DNA of 10,890 nucleotides from MGBC113645 sp036308445 (GCA_036308445.1 JAXJVS010000093.1:1-10890); one strand, 5' to 3'. Shown: positions 1 through 7,679, counted from the first letter of the stretch. Notes: generated from the sequence alone by a model not told the origin. Program-made: numbers and translations.

Positions 1-17
1 AGTCAGGGATTGTTGTT

Positions 18-338
18 TTACAGAATATGTAATAAATAACCTATTAATGTTGGAATAAATACTGTTGATGCCCCAATGGTTCCAGCAAATATATCTGCCC
101 AACTAAATTCTCCATCTAATACTGCTTCTTTAAAAATAGAAATAATCCATACAAATACTACTCCTATTAATGGAAATACCATCATAGAGGGATTTATCAT
201 CTATTCTGACAATATTGCCATTATTGTTAAACAAGCAGATATTAATCCGCCTAATAGAAAATGCAATACTTTATCATTTCCAACTTTAACAATAAATTTA
301 TTAACTAACTACATTAAATTTTTTAATTTTGTTTTCAT
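18..338 (-). CDS. small membrane protein with two internal TAG codons (holin candidate)
   Basis: Reading TAG as Gln gives 106 residues ending in TAA. There are three hydrophobic segments at about residues 24-43, 52-69 and 83-106, so it should sit in the inner membrane. The first begins with a DKVLHF motif like that of VanZ-like and small phage membrane proteins; a charged KE..LDGEF stretch links the second and third. TAG falls at codons 10 and 46. The codon after TAG46 is ATG, so the standard code leaves only a 60-aa two-segment fragment. I chose the start at 338 because it lies 4 nt after the phospholipase-like gene's stop; ATG at 314, directly before TAG10, is an alternative. Its size, topology and position suggest a holin or lysis-accessory role, but that is inference; no family is recognised with certainty. 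Confidence 0.72.
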
Positions 339-342
339 AATG

Positions 343-957
343 TTATTGAATATGTAAAAAATCAATCATTAAATAATCTTTATCTGTTCCCATTTTTATA
401 TTTTTGTGATTCATTAATCGTGCATAAATATATGGATACCAATCATCAAATATTTTCCAAGTCATTGAAGATATTTTTTGATCTAAAGTTGGTTCTGGAT
501 TCTTACATTCATATATAACTTTCCAATCCCATTTACTTCTTCCACAATGAAATTTAAGATCAGTAAAAGTTGATTCACAAAGTAACATAAAAATTTGAAA
601 TAATTTAATCTGTCTTTGTTTTTCTTTTTCAATTTTATCTTTATTAAATAAATATTTAAATTTAAATGTTGCTTCATTGCCTTCTAAAAGAATTCGGATT
701 TGAATTCCTTCATTTTTATTATTCAAATATTCTAATACTTTTAATACATCAACTCCTTTAAATGCCATAGACCCATGTCTAAATTCAGGATTCCCTTCTT
801 TGTCAAAAGATATTCTTAAATCAAAATACCTAATTCCATATTTTTCATATTGTTCTTCAATAGTTTTACTTTGACATCTAGCCATAAAGTGAAACGGAAT
901 TAACCACCATCTTTTAGGTTTTAAATATGTCATAGTATCATGAGATGCTAATTTCAT
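343..957 (-). CDS. PI-PLC-like phosphodiesterase
   Basis: This 204-aa protein resembles the N-terminal half of bacterial phosphatidylinositol-specific phospholipase C. The pattern is SHDT (His6), then GIRYFDLR (Asp46, Arg48), then FRHG (His61), followed by a helix and a predicted strand (QIRILLEG). In Bacillus PI-PLC the matching residues are His32, Asp67, Arg69 and His82, with similar spacing. This superfamily cleaves phosphodiesters in lipid head groups through a TIM barrel. The protein is shorter than Bacillus PI-PLC (about 300 aa), and I see no signal peptide, so export would need the neighbouring membrane protein or lysis. There is no internal TAG. Its ATG overlaps the previous stop as TAATG, which implies translational coupling. 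A glycerophosphodiesterase-type substrate is the main alternative. The fold call is fairly firm; the substrate is unknown. Confidence 0.75.
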   Translation of the reverse strand: MKLASHDTMTYLKPKRWWLIPFHFMARCQSKTIEEQYEKYGIRYFDLRISFDKEGNPEFRHGSMAFKGVDVLKVLEYLNNKNEGIQIRILLEGNEATFKFKYLFNKDKIEKEKQRQIKLFQIFMLLCESTFTDLKFHCGRSKWDWKVIYECKNPEPTLDQKISSMTWKIFDDWYPYIYARLMNHKNIKMGTDKDYLMIDFLHIQ

Positions 958-1112
958 TAATATTTAACACTTAATTTATTTAATTCATCACAAAAATCTA
1001 ATACGAATTGTTTGTTCTGTAAGTTTTCTTCTTTAATAGTATTTATTAAATGTTCTACTGCTAATAGAGTCATTTTACACATTCTTTCTATTTCTATTTC
1101 TTTATAATCCAT
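957..1112 (-). CDS. hypothetical 51-aa protein
   Basis: A short ORF tightly packed between two better-supported genes. Its ATG lies 11 nt inside the end of the 92-aa gene, and its TAA shares one base with the ATG of the phospholipase-like gene. It starts MDYKEIEIERMCKM and is rich in Leu, Glu, Lys and Asn, probably a helical hairpin (about residues 5-30 and 33-50). It has no signal peptide or membrane segment and two cysteines, at residues 12 and 41. The overlaps at both ends argue that it is translated. I do not recognise the family; it could be a small regulator or an accessory of the downstream genes. Confidence 0.6.
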   Translation of the reverse strand: MDYKEIEIERMCKMTLLAVEHLINTIKEENLQNKQFVLDFCDELNKLSVKY

Positions 1113-1380
1113 TACCAATTGTTTTTACAAAAGTCCAGTTTTCTTTATCTTCTACATAATCACCTAATTCTGGATATATACTAACTAATGTATGTCCAGT
1201 TTTTAAATTTTTAAAATGATACATTTGAATATCATTCATTTCTATTTGTTTTTCTTCTTTAGGTGAATCTTCTATTATTTCTACATCATCCCAAGTAATT
1301 CCTAATTGTTTTAATTTCTTTTCTGGATTCTTAGGATTCCAAATTTTACCGTTATACTTAAATGTTATTTGATTATTCAT
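1102..1380 (-). CDS. hypothetical 92-aa protein next to the suppressor tRNA
   Basis: A soluble, acidic protein with no membrane segment, starting MNNQITFKYNGKIWNPKNPEKK. A short beta-strand-like start is followed by a lysine/proline linker, an acidic centre (VEIIEDSPKEE) and a C-terminal part with aromatic residues. There is no internal TAG and the stop is TAA. Its ATG is only 2 nt downstream of the 3' end of the tRNA, so no separate ribosome-binding site exists; tRNA 3' processing would leave an almost leaderless message. Its 3' end overlaps the 51-aa ORF. No family is recognised. Confidence 0.75.
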   Translation of the reverse strand: MNNQITFKYNGKIWNPKNPEKKLKQLGITWDDVEIIEDSPKEEKQIEMNDIQMYHFKNLKTGHTLVSIYPELGDYVEDKENWTFVKTIGNGL

Positions 1381-1382
1381 AG

Positions 1383-1454
1383 TAGCCCTACTCAGAATCG
1401 AACTGAGATCATGGGATTTAGAGTCCCTCGTAATTACCTTTATACTATAGGGCG
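1383..1454 (-). tRNA. amber-suppressor tRNA, anticodon CUA (probably charged with Gln)
   Basis: A complete 72-nt cloverleaf can be folded by hand. The acceptor stem pairs six of seven positions, with a C1-U72 mismatch at the end. U8 and A9 are followed by a D arm with GG in the loop, then an anticodon arm with loop CTCTAAA (anticodon at plus-strand positions 1421-1419), a 4-nt variable loop, and a perfect 5-bp T arm with loop TTCGATT. The discriminator is A and CCA is not encoded. The D stem and anticodon stem each have one mismatch (T13-T22, A27-A43). The CUA anticodon reads UAG, matching the 30 in-frame TAGs nearby. Glutamine is inferred from other recoded phages; a weak 1-72 pair is also typical of tRNA-Gln. 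The A73 discriminator is not the E. coli GlnRS preference, so charging identity is not proven. Confidence 0.9.
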
Positions 1455-1457
1455 ATA

Positions 1458-1477
1458 TAGCAGGAATTTCACCTGCT
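1458..1477 (-). other. hairpin between the 129-aa gene and the tRNA
   Basis: On the minus strand AGCAGG and CCTGCT form a 6-bp stem around a 7-nt loop (TGAAATT). It begins within the TAA stop of the 129-aa gene and ends about 3 nt before the tRNA 5' end. There is no U tract, so it is unlikely to be a rho-independent terminator. It could protect the upstream mRNA end after RNase P cleavage or mark the processing site. It also resembles a lone T arm, but no other tRNA arms are present. Confidence 0.5.
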
Positions 1478-1866
1478 TAAAACATTTCTTTTAGATCATT
1501 AAGATATTCAATGCGAGAATTAATTAATTCTATTAGTACATTTTTACTTTGTTGCATTAAACATCCTACATGTTCTGCTTCTTCTTTGTTAAATGATTCT
1601 AGATCTAGAAGTTTATTGAATTCATTTACATCCATAATTTGTCCAAGAGATTCACAGAATGTAATAAATAAATTGTCATCTACTTTCTTAAGATTTTCTT
1701 TAAATTGAGCAATACTATTTTTAATTTCTGTATCATCAAATTCTAAAGATTCTTCTTTAACTTCTTGTCCATTAATTAGAAGTTTTTCTTCACCATTGAT
1801 ATTACTATATTGTATGTGAATATCATTTGGGTTTTCAAAAATTAAATCAATTAGTTTTCCAATCAT
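1477..1866 (-). CDS. hypothetical 129-aa acidic protein
   Basis: A soluble, acidic protein starting MIGKLIDLIFENPNDIHIQYSN. The N-terminal third looks beta-rich, with a turn around NGEEKLLINGQ. From about residue 43 it becomes mostly helical (EIKNSIAQFKENLKKVDDN, then FNKEEAEHVGCLMQQSKNV), which may form a coiled coil. It has no internal TAG, signal peptide or membrane segment. It is separated by 81 nt from the large LysM gene upstream, so it may start a separate transcript that includes the tRNA. No Shine-Dalgarno site is visible; the leader is A-rich. I do not recognise the family. Confidence 0.8.
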   Translation of the reverse strand: MIGKLIDLIFENPNDIHIQYSNINGEEKLLINGQEVKEESLEFDDTEIKNSIAQFKENLKKVDDNLFITFCESLGQIMDVNEFNKLLDLESFNKEEAEHVGCLMQQSKNVLIELINSRIEYLNDLKEMF

Positions 1867-1907
1867 AATTCTTATTTTTTTAAATACACTACAATTATAA
1901 TACTCAG

Positions 1908-1950
1908 ATTGTTAATTAAAAACTAAGAAGTGTTAAAATATTGTTAATTA
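1908..1950. repeat. 11-bp direct repeat in the gap upstream of the 129-aa/tRNA gene group
   Basis: ATTGTTAATTA occurs at 1908-1918 and again at 1940-1950, 32 bp apart, or about three helical turns. The second copy overlaps the stop of the LysM gene. This 81-nt gap is the only sizeable one in the leftward block, so a promoter or operator for the tRNA-containing group is plausible. No clear Bacteroidetes -33/-7 promoter was found here. Confidence 0.4.
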
Positions 1951-4900
1951 TAATTTTCCTCCTTTTTTATATAAAGTATATTGATAATTTGCATCAATAA
2001 AATTTCTTATATCTTCAGGTAATCCTAAATAATAAGATTCTTTAATTTCAACAGGTTTATTTTTCTTAAATAGTTTTTCAAATTGACCTTCCTTAATATT
2101 TCCTTTTTTAGTATATAAGTTTGAAGAATTCTAACTCAACCATAGTTCCATCTAAGTTTCTATCGCTTCTCGTCTTTCTTCTTGTTTTTTACTATATCTT
2201 TTTTTAGGTTCTTTCTTTTTTGTAATTACTTGATTAATTGAATTCATGTAATTAGAAAAATTACGATATTTTTCTCCTAAGGTGTTTCCTTCAAATTTAT
2301 TTATTTCATTAATATAATTTTCTAACTATACCCCAAAAGGTGCGGATTCTAAATCAGTTCCTTTGTAGAATTTTTTAATTTCAGTTATATTTGGAGATTT
2401 AAAGTCTTGTTTATTTGGATTAAATAATAGTTCTCTAATTTTTCCATTTTTATATTCGTCTTTAGTTATATCTGAAAATGCCTTGTATCCAGTAGTACTA
2501 AAAACTTTATTTCTCTAAAGTCCTTCAGCAGCAGATGTTGCCCAACTTGTTAATAAATATTTAATATCATGTGAAGTCGAAGGAGTTTCAGAACCTGATT
2601 TATTATAATAATTATCCTTTTTTGAAAAATCTTCTGTTAAAAGTTTTGGATTTTTTAAAACCTTCATAGGATGTGCTAATGTATATGCAACTTTTCCACG
2701 AACTGTATTAGTAGGAGCTATTCTTCTAACCCCTGGATTAGTATAATCTACTATCTAAATTCCTTTTAAAGTGCCCTAATTATCTGCATAAATAACGCCA
2801 TTAGCTCCTACTGTATTTAATGCTGAATTATTAGGTCCTGTAAAATATTTATCAGATCGATTGATTCCGTATACTAAAGCATGATGAACATCCTAAGGAA
2901 CATCACTATCTCCTAATATTTTTGAATTAGTTCTTATTTCAGCTAAATGTCTACCATCATTATCTGAATGTGCTATAACAGAAGCATAATCATTTCTAGA
3001 CTTATAATCATTATCATATCTTACAATTTTAGAATCAAGGTTAAATGCTTCTCCTACAGTTGGAATATAAGATCCTGTATGTATATTCCACCAATTAGGA
3101 TCATACATTTCCTATCTAGACTAAGCAAAATTTCTTCCTAAACTTTGATCATATCTATTAAATACTCCTTTTCCTTTTTTATTTTTGTTTGCTCCTTCTA
3201 CCCCAAAAATAGAACCTTGTTGAGTGCTTCCTAACATATAACTGTCATTATTCTCATAAGAACCAGTGTAATGAAATTTAGTTAAATCTCCAGCAGCTAA
3301 TGCTTCCGAGGTTCTAGCAACAGTTTTTTGATCATACTATTGTGCTCCTGCAGTTGATCCTAATCCCTTGGCTATAAAATCTTTATGATTCATTCTTCCT
3401 CCAATTATAGAAGCTAACTATGCAACAGTTCCTTCATCCTATAAATTATCAGGTAGTATTGTTGATAACATGTGTGCAATTGGTAATCCTGTACCTTCTT
3501 CAATAAGCACATCTTTAACTGCATCCGAATTTGTTGTAGCTAAAATCCTTTGATCATTAAGATTTAAATCTTTATTTAATTTTTGTTTACCTGCTGTAAT
3601 GCCTCGATCAATACCTCTCTAAATTAATACTGGAGTAACAATTTGAGTAGCTTTTTTAGTTTTATCCCAAATCTAATTATCAGAAAGATTAAATTTATCT
3701 TCAACATAATTTAATCCATCGTTTATCATATCGGAACCAGGACCAAATGCTAATGTACTAGTAAATAAATTTCTAGCAGAATTTCCACTTCTAGTACCCA
3801 TCCCAAATGTAAATCCTAAAGTATTTAAAGCTGAAATGGTTTTATTTTTTAAATTATAATTCAAATCTTCTTTAACATTTCCATTCTCATCATAATTATA
3901 ATCCCAAGTATCATTTACCGTATCAATAGCTGGTTGTGTTAAATGGTTTGCTGTTGTACCAGCAGCCATATCTTGTGCAATATTTCCTGCTGCTTTTACT
4001 GCATCTGGAGTTCTAAAACGAAATAATAATTTTAATCTAGTTTTAATATCAACAGGATTTTGTTTTTGAGTTGAGGCAAGTTGGTCTGCAGTTTCTCTAA
4101 TAGCATCCTTATTAAAATACTATCCAAAACGAGTATTAGAGAAAGCATCATCAATCCAATTTCCAAATTTAGTATATTTTAAAAAAGGTAATGCAGAACC
4201 AATTGCTTGTATTGAATTACTTAAAGTAATTCCATTTTCAGACATATCTGAAACTGAGTCATATAACCCAGCCCCTCCTAAAATCATTTCGGTAGGTTTT
4301 GCTAATGTATTATATGCAGAAATTGCATAAGGAGCTACAGTTGAAACTACTGTAGGTACTGCCAATAAAGAAGCAGCACCATACCCAGTAGCATCTCCAG
4401 CTTCTTTAAAAGCTTGCATTACTTCTGGATTATTTTTCCACGCAGCATTCTAATTTGCAACATAAGTTTTAGTGAAATTAAAATCTTTTGAACGAGTATC
4501 TCTTTCACGTGCTTCTTTTGCTTCTTTTGTTTTATATCCCTGTACTTTAGATTCTGTACTAGCTTTAGACGGCATAATAAACTAAGGAGTTCCATCAAAT
4601 TTAACGGCACCTTGTGATATTAATTCATCTAAAAGTGCAGCAGCATGTCTAGTATCTATTTTTCTTACCTCTGCTATATTTTTTACAGCTTGTATATAAT
4701 CTGAAGCATAATTTTTATTTTCTTTTTCTCTACTAACTACTCTTAAATCCAAACCAGCATAAATTGAATTAGGATCTTTTAAATTATTAATTTTAACTAA
4801 TTCATCTACAGTAGTATTATATTGATTCGCTAATTTAGTAAGATTATCTCCTGGTTTAACTTTGATTCTCCAATACTTAGTAGTAGTTGGTTGTACTCCA

Positions 4901-4983
4901 GTTTTATTAGAACTAAAAGAAGCTCCTTGTGGAGTTACAACCAACTCATTTAAATTTATTGTTTCATTTATATTTTTAGACAT
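1948..4983 (-). CDS. large LysM-domain protein, 17 TAG codons read through (probable virion protein)
   Basis: With TAG as Gln this is a continuous 1011-aa protein. In-frame TAGs lie at residues 134, 178, 288, 437, 455, 515, 522, 549, 621, 624, 697, 736, 743, 823, 886, 944 and 951; there is no in-frame TAA or TGA before the end. A LysM domain spans about residues 38-83 (KVKPGDNLTKLANQYNTTVD...); LysM binds N-acetylglucosamine-containing glycans such as peptidoglycan. The N-terminus has NLNELVVTP, which resembles a TonB box. A Gly/Ala-rich hydrophobic stretch covers about 200-242, and a highly basic segment covers 922-940. The protein ends in KKGGKL. It follows the 722-aa gene by 1 nt, so the two are probably co-transcribed and co-translated. 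Length, LysM and context suggest a virion or DNA-entry protein. The large middle region is unrecognised. Confidence 0.85.
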
Positions 4984-4984
4984 A

Positions 4985-7153
4985 TTATTTTTTTCTAGGA
5001 ATTAATTTTCCACCATATTTTAATTTAACACCAGCCATATTTGGAACAAAGATTGATCCTCTTTCGTCTACATAAGCTTCTGGGAAAGATTCATTAGGTC
5101 TAGTTAATTTAAGTCTTTCATTAAGAGGTTTAACACGTGTTTCATTAAACCAATCTACCCAGTCTTGTTGATTTACTAAAGGAACTGTTGGTTTTAACTG
5201 ATGTTTATTCACACGTGTTGGATTAACTGAAGTATTTCCATTAGGAGTATATCTTAAATTATTTGGATTATATGACGAAAATTTAAAATTATAACTTTCT
5301 GTCCCAGGTACAGCTTTTAATCCTTTTGGAGTTTTAGTATACATCCTTCCAGAAGTATTTAATTGAAGAACTCTATTTCCATTTTCTCCTACAGGATTAA
5401 ACACCATTCCTAAAGTTCCATTATCATATCCTCGTACTAACTATAATGGAAACATTGCTGCTGAACTTGTACTGATATCACCATTTGATGAAAAACCTAC
5501 TGCTCCACCATGAGGAACTTCTTCCAGTTGTTGAGTCATTATTTTCTAATACTATTCTGGAGGAATATTAAAATGTGCCATACTTGTAACATCATCTTTT
5601 ACCCAAAATAATTTATTACGATCCTACCCAGGAAAATTTTCTTTAGTGAAAACTGGTTTATCCATAGCGTCATTTGAAGTTCTTCTAACTTTTGAATTAA
5701 CATAATCATCGGTATAATGATATGGTTTTTGAGGAATGACTTTACTATTTCCACCATAATTTGGAAGAATATGCATTCCTTCAGGACTTATTGCATTGCC
5801 AGTTAAAGCATCTATTGTCCAACCGTTGTCCAACTTTACAGGTTCGTACATTGTATTATATCTTCTTCGCATTTCTAACCATTTATTAACACGATCTTGA
5901 GAATTTAAACTATCGTCAATATACTAATATGTTGGATGATTTCTAATCGCCTATGCTAATTTCGAGATAGTAGGACTATTATTGCTATTAAATCGTAAAC
6001 TAGGAAACCAAGGTTCTGAGAAATCAAATAACCCAATGTTATCAATCTTTGGTATATCACCAGAAAAATCTACAGGAAGTTCTGCTCCCCACATATTTGT
6101 TATTGTACTTTGTGTAGGTACTACTGTAGGAGCGTCAAAAAATCGTGCAGATTCTTCAAATGTATCAATATCCTATGGATTTGATTCTCCATCAATATAC
6201 TCATCCCAATCAAATGGGTCAAGTCCTGATTGTGTTCTAGAAGAAGTTGGAACATTTGCTTCCTGTGCTGCTTCAAATCTCTAAGGATCATCCCATTCGA
6301 AATCTGTTCCTGATGGTAGTGAATGAGCATTAGATGCTCCTCGTTGATTAACCTGATTCATTCTTTCTTCTAAAATATCAAGATACATTTCTTGATAAGA
6401 ATCCTAATCCATATATGAAGGAGGAGTATTAGGTATATCCAAACGTTCTGAAGCTGGAATTTGAGATTCTAACTAACGGATTCTTTCTGCTATTTGTTCT
6501 CTACTTAAAGATTGAGGAGCAGTTGTAGTCAATCTAGATCCTAAATTATTTGATACTTCTGGTTGTACTATTTCTACAGCTCTAGCAGATGGAGTTGAAG
6601 TTCTTCCTAACCTTGGTCTACGGACTCTAGTTCCGTTTAAACTTCTTTGGAGATTTCTGTAGAAAGTTCTTCCATTTCTCGCTAAAGCTCTTGCAGGTCT
6701 TTCTATAATATTTGGAATAAATGGAGCAAGTAATCCCAATCCTGCTGTTGTATAATTACTCGTATCAAATCCACGCATGTCAAAATTATGTGTGAGTGCA
6801 TGATCTCCAATATTATATATAGCTTCTCCTGTATTATAATAATCTAATGCATCTCCAATAATTGGAGTCATTTCTAACATAAATCTTCCTGTATCTTTAA
6901 GATCAGATATTCGTTGATTTCCTTCAACTAATTTTCTTTCTTTACTATTATAACGCTCATTTATTTCAGGATCATAATTTCTAGCATATTTAGTCATATC
7001 ATATACATTATATCCTTCTCCTTTATGAGCATTAATAAAAGCTTGTGCATCTTGTGCATTTTTAAAAACTTGTCTAGTACCATTAGGAAGCGTTACTGCT
7101 ACTTGTCCCTAAATGTCTAGAACATCTTGTGTACTTAATTTTCTAGTTGACAT
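4985..7153 (-). CDS. large phage protein, 11 TAG codons read through (probable virion protein)
   Basis: With TAG as Gln the frame is open for 722 residues and ends at TAA. The TAGs are at residues 15, 227, 250, 291, 327, 401, 410, 510, 534, 536 and 571. The start at 7153 gives MSTRKLSTQDVLDIQG; no in-frame TAA or TGA interrupts it. Residues 90-117 carry a hydrophobic PIIGDALDYYNTGEAIYN motif that loosely recalls pre-toxin segments of polymorphic toxins. Residues 138-150 are hydrophobic (GLGLLAPFIPNII), followed by an Arg-rich, Pro-containing stretch to about 190. The middle (about 225-340) is Ser/Gln/Asp-rich and probably disordered. The C-terminal half looks beta-rich and ends KYGGKLIPRKK, similar to the tail of the next protein. 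No enzyme motif is seen. A late virion-associated or ejected protein is my inference. Confidence 0.83.
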
Positions 7154-7407
7154 ATTAAAATTTTTTATTAATGTTTATAGTTTTCCTAGTAAAAATATAT
7201 AATTAAAATCTAAATTCAAAATTATATTCATTTGTATATAAAAATAATAGTAAAAATGTAGTATAATTTAATTTTTTAAAGAGAGTGTTTGATATAAATA
7301 TTCCGGTACTTTAAATATTAGCCCCCCCCCTATTTTTATTTAGTCCGTAAAAATTTTGAAGTTATTTGGTAAAATTTTATAGAGTTATTTAGGGGAGAGT
7401 TCAGTTA

Positions 7408-7438
7408 CCCAATTTCGCCCCCGGGGTGGCGAATTGGG
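7408..7438. repeat. long GC-capped hairpin in the divergence zone
   Basis: An imperfect inverted repeat of 11 paired bases per arm with one bulged T and a CCCGGGG-type loop, standing out from very AT-rich surroundings. It has no U tract on the plus strand, and on the minus strand it is followed by mixed sequence, so a simple terminator is unlikely. It could be an operator, a protein-binding hairpin or part of an origin. Confidence 0.5.
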
Positions 7439-7449
7439 AAATAAATATT

Positions 7450-7511
7450 AAAATAGCCAGTATATTTATATAAGCGACTATAATAAATTAGTAATAAAAT
7501 AAATATTTATT
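7450..7511. repeat. promoter-like repeat, copy 1
   Basis: AAAATAGCC (7450-7458) is followed after 10 nt by a 23-bp block at 7469-7491 beginning TATAAGCGACTAT. This block matches the one at 9187-9209 at 19 of 23 positions. The perfect palindrome AATAAATATTTATT follows at 7498-7511. Both copies lie upstream of rightward genes with structured leaders, so a phage-specific promoter or regulator site is likely. Confidence 0.55.
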
Positions 7512-7518
7512 ACGAATT

Positions 7519-7679
7519 CGCACATAGCAGTGCGTCTTGGCTTTCAGCGTGAGCGTTAGCCAATAGAGTCCCGTTTGCAGTCGGACTATAAGCAACTGCA
7601 CGACTTTCGCAAGTTTTCAAAGTAAAACTTGCTGACTTTCCCGATTTTCAAAGAAAATCGACCGACGCAATGTTGCGTC
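7519..7679 (+). promoter_or_regulatory. array of six or seven consecutive hairpins (structured 5' leader)
   Basis: Consecutive stems are: CGCAC/GTGCG (7519-7534); TTGGCT/AGCCAA enclosing a GC-GTGA-GC tip (7537-7563); AGTCC/GGACT (7567-7587); TGCAGT/ACTGCA (7576-7600), which excludes the previous one; a perfect 9-bp stem GCAAGTTTT/AAAACTTGC (7609-7632); a perfect 8-bp stem CGATTTTC/GAAAATCG (7642-7660); and GACGCA/TGCGTC (7664-7679). The array ends 16 nt before the ATG at 7696. The 9-bp and 8-bp hairpins look like tandem duplicates, both preceded by ACTTTC and both with TTTTCAAAG across the loop, while their lower stems differ yet still pair. It is probably an mRNA leader that stabilises or regulates the downstream gene, or a small structured RNA or replication element. 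Confidence 0.7.

Larger units (their letters stand above)
7154..7518. promoter_or_regulatory. divergence zone between leftward and rightward genes
   Basis: About 365 nt without a credible ORF. The first 170 nt are very AT-rich and should hold the leftward promoter, although I could not fit a -33/-7 pair. A run of nine C lies at 7322-7330. At 7408-7438, CCCAATT plus TCGCC pairs with GGCGA plus ATTGGG, with a one-base bulge and a GC-rich loop. From 7450 a motif shared with the 9.1-9.2 kb region begins, followed by a perfect 14-bp palindrome. This is the natural place for an early/late transcription switch or a replication origin; which one cannot be told from sequence. Confidence 0.5.

Noticed and set aside
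1458..1477. A second tRNA beside the suppressor tRNA
   Set aside because: Only a T-arm-like hairpin is present. The loop lacks TTCGA and the upstream sequence encodes the end of the 129-aa protein.
4419..4610. Overlapping minus-strand ORFs at 4419-4610, 6121-6330 and 483-677
   Set aside because: They are other-frame shadows of the LysM protein, the 722-aa protein and the phospholipase-like gene, with Lys/Leu-rich products.
5982..6284. Plus-strand ORFs inside the leftward genes (also 76-357 and 1511-1708)
   Set aside because: They lie antisense to well-supported genes, have low-complexity or Ser/Asn-rich products and no leader signals.
1948..7153. A string of decayed pseudogenes or many small genes on the minus strand
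   Set aside because: The breaks are TAG in one constant frame for each protein; there are no frameshifts, and a CUA tRNA is present. Recoding explains all of it.
7217..7224. Leftward -7 box TAATTTTG upstream of the 722-aa gene
   Set aside because: No TTG at the proper distance upstream, so I do not call it a promoter.
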